Source of the DNA: Belliella calami
GTDB taxonomy: Bacteria; Bacteroidota; Bacteroidia; Cytophagales; Cyclobacteriaceae
DNA length: 64,000 nt
Assembly: GCF_022549695.1 (NCBI RefSeq)
Contig: NZ_JAKZGS010000001.1
Coordinates: 1-64,000, forward strand
Direction: 5' to 3'
Shown here: piece by piece, positions 61,868 to 64,000 of the stretch
Numbering within the stretch: position 1 is the stretch's first letter
Layout: each line of letters opens with the position of its first letter
Notes under the pieces: generated by a model
The model's database searches: none
Seen by the model: the letters and a program-made list of their open reading frames with translations, nothing else
What the model was told of the DNA's origin: nothing
Translations under genes and position numbers: made by a program

Positions 61868-63543
61868 TCTTAGAACCTATTCTTAATCTTGTCTCCATTT
61901 GTAGCCAAAAAGGAGTTAACAATGTAATCCTCTCCCCTGGATCAAGATGTGCACCCATCACTTTGGCTTTTGTGAGACATCCAAAAATCCATTCAAGAAC
62001 AATTTCCGATGAAAGAGCCGCAGCATTCATCGCATTGGGAATGGCGCAACAACTGGAAAAACCAGTAGCCTTGGTCTGCACTTCAGGTTCAGCTGCATAC
62101 AACTATGCTCCAGCTATTGCAGAAGCATTTTTCCAACAGATTCCTTTGATTGTAATCACAGCCGATAGACCACCGGAATGGATCGATCAATGGGATGGTC
62201 AGACCATCAGACAAGAAGAAATCTACGGGAAGCATGTAAAGGGTTCATTCTCTTTCCCTGATGATTTCCAACACAAAGACAAAGTATGGCATGCAAACAG
62301 AATAGCCAATGAAGCTATCAACTTGGCTCAACAGTTCCCTGCAGGCCCAGTACATATCAATATACCTTTACGAGAGCCATTCTATCCAAATGCTGACGAG
62401 CAGTTCAATTTTGATTCAAAAGTCAAACAGATCGATGCTATCTCTACAGAAGCAGTGATAACTGGTGAAACCAAAGAAAAACTCAAATCAAAACTTTCCA
62501 AATTCAACAAAATCCTAATTGTACCTGGGCAGCAAAGGCCGAATGAAAAACTACAAAAAACACTAGATCAAATTGCTTCTTTGAACAAAGCCGTGGTCGT
62601 AACAGATACCATTTCAAACCTTCAATCTGAAGAAACCGTCAATTTTCATGATCATTTCATTGGGAACACAGTTTTTCAAAAGGATTTAAATCCAGACTTG
62701 ATCATCTCTTTTGGCAAATCTATCATTTCCAAAAATCTTAAATTGTTCCTAAGAAATTCAGAAGCTGAGCATTGGCATGTGCAGCAGGATGGTTACTCTC
62801 CAGATACATTTCAAAGCTTAACGCATACCATTCAGTGCCAACCTCTTTCTTTTCTAAAATTTCTCGAGGAGAATATGGCTTCAAATGAATTCTATTCATC
62901 TTCTTGGAACTTACTTGAAGAAAAAATCAAAAACAACCTACCAAAAGTATTTTCCCAAACAGAATTCGGAGAATACAAAGCGATAGCATCCTGTCTGAAA
63001 TTCATTCCCCAACACGCCAAACTTCATGTAGCAAACAGTATGGCCATAAGATATGTGAATCTTTTGGGCATCAGAAAACAAGAAGTGATTTGCAATAGAG
63101 GAACAAGCGGAATCGATGGAAGCAATAGCACAGCAGTAGGCTGCACTTTCACCACCAAAGATCCTGTTACATTGATCACGGGAGATTTAGCTTTCTTTTA
63201 TGATAGAAATGCGTTTTGGCATAATTACTCCATGCCAAATCTTAGAATAATTTTGCTCAACAATCATGCGGGTGGAATATTTAGGTTAATCGATGGCCCA
63301 GCAAAACAACCTGAATTGGAGGAGTTTTTCGAAACCAAACAGACATTATCAGCCCAAAACCTATGCAAAGACTTTGGTTTTGAATACCATTACATAGCTG
63401 ACGAAAAGAGTTTGACCGACGTCATGGAGAATTTTTACCATAAATCCTTGAATCCCAAAATCATCGAAATCAAAACTGAGAGTCACAAAAATGCAGAGAT
63501 ATTGAAATGGGTAAAGGCAAAGATAAATGAAGGATTGCTATAA
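61864..63543 (+). CDS. menD: 2-succinyl-5-enolpyruvyl-6-hydroxy-3-cyclohexene-1-carboxylate synthase
   Basis: The 559-residue thiamine-diphosphate enzyme has ISDERAAAFIALGMAQ (catalytic Glu), VCTSGSAAYNYAPAIAEAFF, ITADRPPEW, and the C-terminal ThDP/metal motif GDLAFFYDRNAFWHN followed by LLNNHAGGIF, with GTSGIDGS before it. It condenses isochorismate with 2-oxoglutarate. The start is TTG at 61864, overlapping the menF stop by 4 bases. No ATG gives the family's N-terminus (ILEPILNLVSICSQKGV). Later menaquinone genes (menH, menC, menE, menB, menA) are not in the window, so they may follow past the repeats or lie elsewhere. Confidence 0.95.
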   Translation: MILEPILNLVSICSQKGVNNVILSPGSRCAPITLAFVRHPKIHSRTISDERAAAFIALGMAQQLEKPVALVCTSGSAAYNYAPAIAEAFFQQIPLIVITADRPPEWIDQWDGQTIRQEEIYGKHVKGSFSFPDDFQHKDKVWHANRIANEAINLAQQFPAGPVHINIPLREPFYPNADEQFNFDSKVKQIDAISTEAVITGETKEKLKSKLSKFNKILIVPGQQRPNEKLQKTLDQIASLNKAVVVTDTISNLQSEETVNFHDHFIGNTVFQKDLNPDLIISFGKSIISKNLKLFLRNSEAEHWHVQQDGYSPDTFQSLTHTIQCQPLSFLKFLEENMASNEFYSSSWNLLEEKIKNNLPKVFSQTEFGEYKAIASCLKFIPQHAKLHVANSMAIRYVNLLGIRKQEVICNRGTSGIDGSNSTAVGCTFTTKDPVTLITGDLAFFYDRNAFWHNYSMPNLRIILLNNHAGGIFRLIDGPAKQPELEEFFETKQTLSAQNLCKDFGFEYHYIADEKSLTDVMENFYHKSLNPKIIEIKTESHKNAEILKWVKAKINEGLL

Positions 63544-64000
63544 TTAAGCGTAGATTGCATCTACATTTTCATATCATTGGAATTTGCAATTCTGCTTTCA
63601 AATAATAAACCCCTCGAAGTCGCAATATTTAGGGTGTAGTTGCAAACTACACCCAGTTGGTTAGTGATTGATTTTTAAGGGTGTCTCAAAAATTTGGCGT
63701 GTGCCCTAAGTGTAGATTGAATCTACACTTCCATATCAATGGAATTTGCAATTCTACTTTCAAATAATAAAACCCTCGAATTTGAAATATTTAGGGTGTA
63801 GTTGCAAACTACACCCAGGCGGTTTGATTGGGGTGTAGTTGCAAACTACACCCAGACGGTTGGTGATTAATTTTTAAGGATGTCTCAAAAAATTGGAGCG
63901 AACCCTAAGTGTAGATTGAATCTACACTTTCATATCAATGGAATTTGCAATTCTGCTTTCAAATAATAAAACCAACGCAATCGAAATATTTTGGGTGTAG
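63544..64000. repeat. Tandem array of palindrome-bearing intergenic repeats
   Basis: Three units with a base period near 161 bp start at about 63544, 63704 and 63903; the third is cut by the window edge. Each carries a GTGTAGATT-type palindrome (63550-63564, 63708-63730, 63907-63929), a conserved CATATCAATGGAATTTGCAA / TTTCAAATAATAAAACC block, and a 23-base palindrome with arms GGGTGTAGTT / AACTACACCC around GCA (63632-63654, 63794-63816, 63831-63853). The second unit has this palindrome twice 37 bases apart. Resembles REP/REPIN-type elements; no transposase is visible. Confidence 0.88.

Noticed and set aside
63544-64000. CRISPR array
   Set aside because: Repeat period is about 161 bp with conserved linkers and palindromes; there are no short direct repeats with unique spacers and no cas genes.

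Overview
The window comes from an AT-rich chromosome of the phylum Bacteroidota, most likely the order Cytophagales and probably the family Cyclobacteriaceae. The evidence is a type IX secretion surface module (PorP/SprF, OmpA/PD40, gliding-motility C-terminal domain), type III glutamine synthetase, a lipoprotein TamA variant next to TamB, the run miaB / sigma-54 activator / lptE / secG / groESL, and many promoters of the Bacteroidota type (TAnnTTTG near -7, sometimes TTG or TTTG 19-22 bases further upstream). Shine-Dalgarno sites are not evident. No rRNA, tRNA, prophage, insertion sequence or CRISPR array was seen; nearly all of the window is a compact housekeeping chromosome.

Layout. 1-6.4 kb: a minus-strand cell-surface module, in transcription order SprF-like protein, PorE-like OmpA protein, secreted protein with gliding-motility C-terminal domain, and a repeat-rich surface protein cut by the window edge. 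7-13.9 kb: aquaporin, small proteins, the SRP RNA, a NYN-LOTUS protein, a YbjQ protein, a DUF819 membrane protein, a Nudix hydrolase and a lipoprotein. 14.2-23.2 kb: an isolated aceK and the tamB-tamL pair. 23.5-31.1 kb: miaB, a sigma-54 activator, lptE, an uncharacterised gene, secG and groESL. 31.2-36.3 kb: a single-domain response regulator, corA, proBA and two small membrane or secreted proteins. 36.6-41.4 kb: DUF983, two L,D-transpeptidases tail to tail, and a HAEPLYID-family outer-membrane protein. 41.7-50.4 kb: ROK and LacI regulators, glnN, mtaB, and an SDR/DoxX/AraC cluster. 50.5-59 kb: a twin-domain ABC ATPase with a MacB-type permease, lpxK-porin-miaE, and Nif3 with its zinc-ribbon partner. 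59-63.5 kb: a phosphatase and the menaquinone genes for a hotdog thioesterase, menF and menD. The window ends in an array of palindromic intergenic repeats.

Several genes share themes. Envelope building recurs (tamB/tamL, lptE, lpxK, a porin, two L,D-transpeptidases, secG). So does tRNA A37 modification (miaB, mtaB, miaE). Many neighbouring genes overlap by 1 to 23 bases, both head to tail and tail to tail.

The observations most worth checking are: tamB with no standard start codon where its N-terminus should begin; a promoter followed at once by an intrinsic terminator ahead of the lipoprotein-Nudix pair; a twin ABC ATPase whose motifs suggest one good and one degenerate ATP site, next to a MacB-type permease; a face-to-face pair of -7 boxes between lpxK and nif3; three families of intergenic repeats (10.5/41.5 kb, 44.1 kb, 63.5 kb); and the four-gene surface module. 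I did not find a clearly new defence or mobile system.
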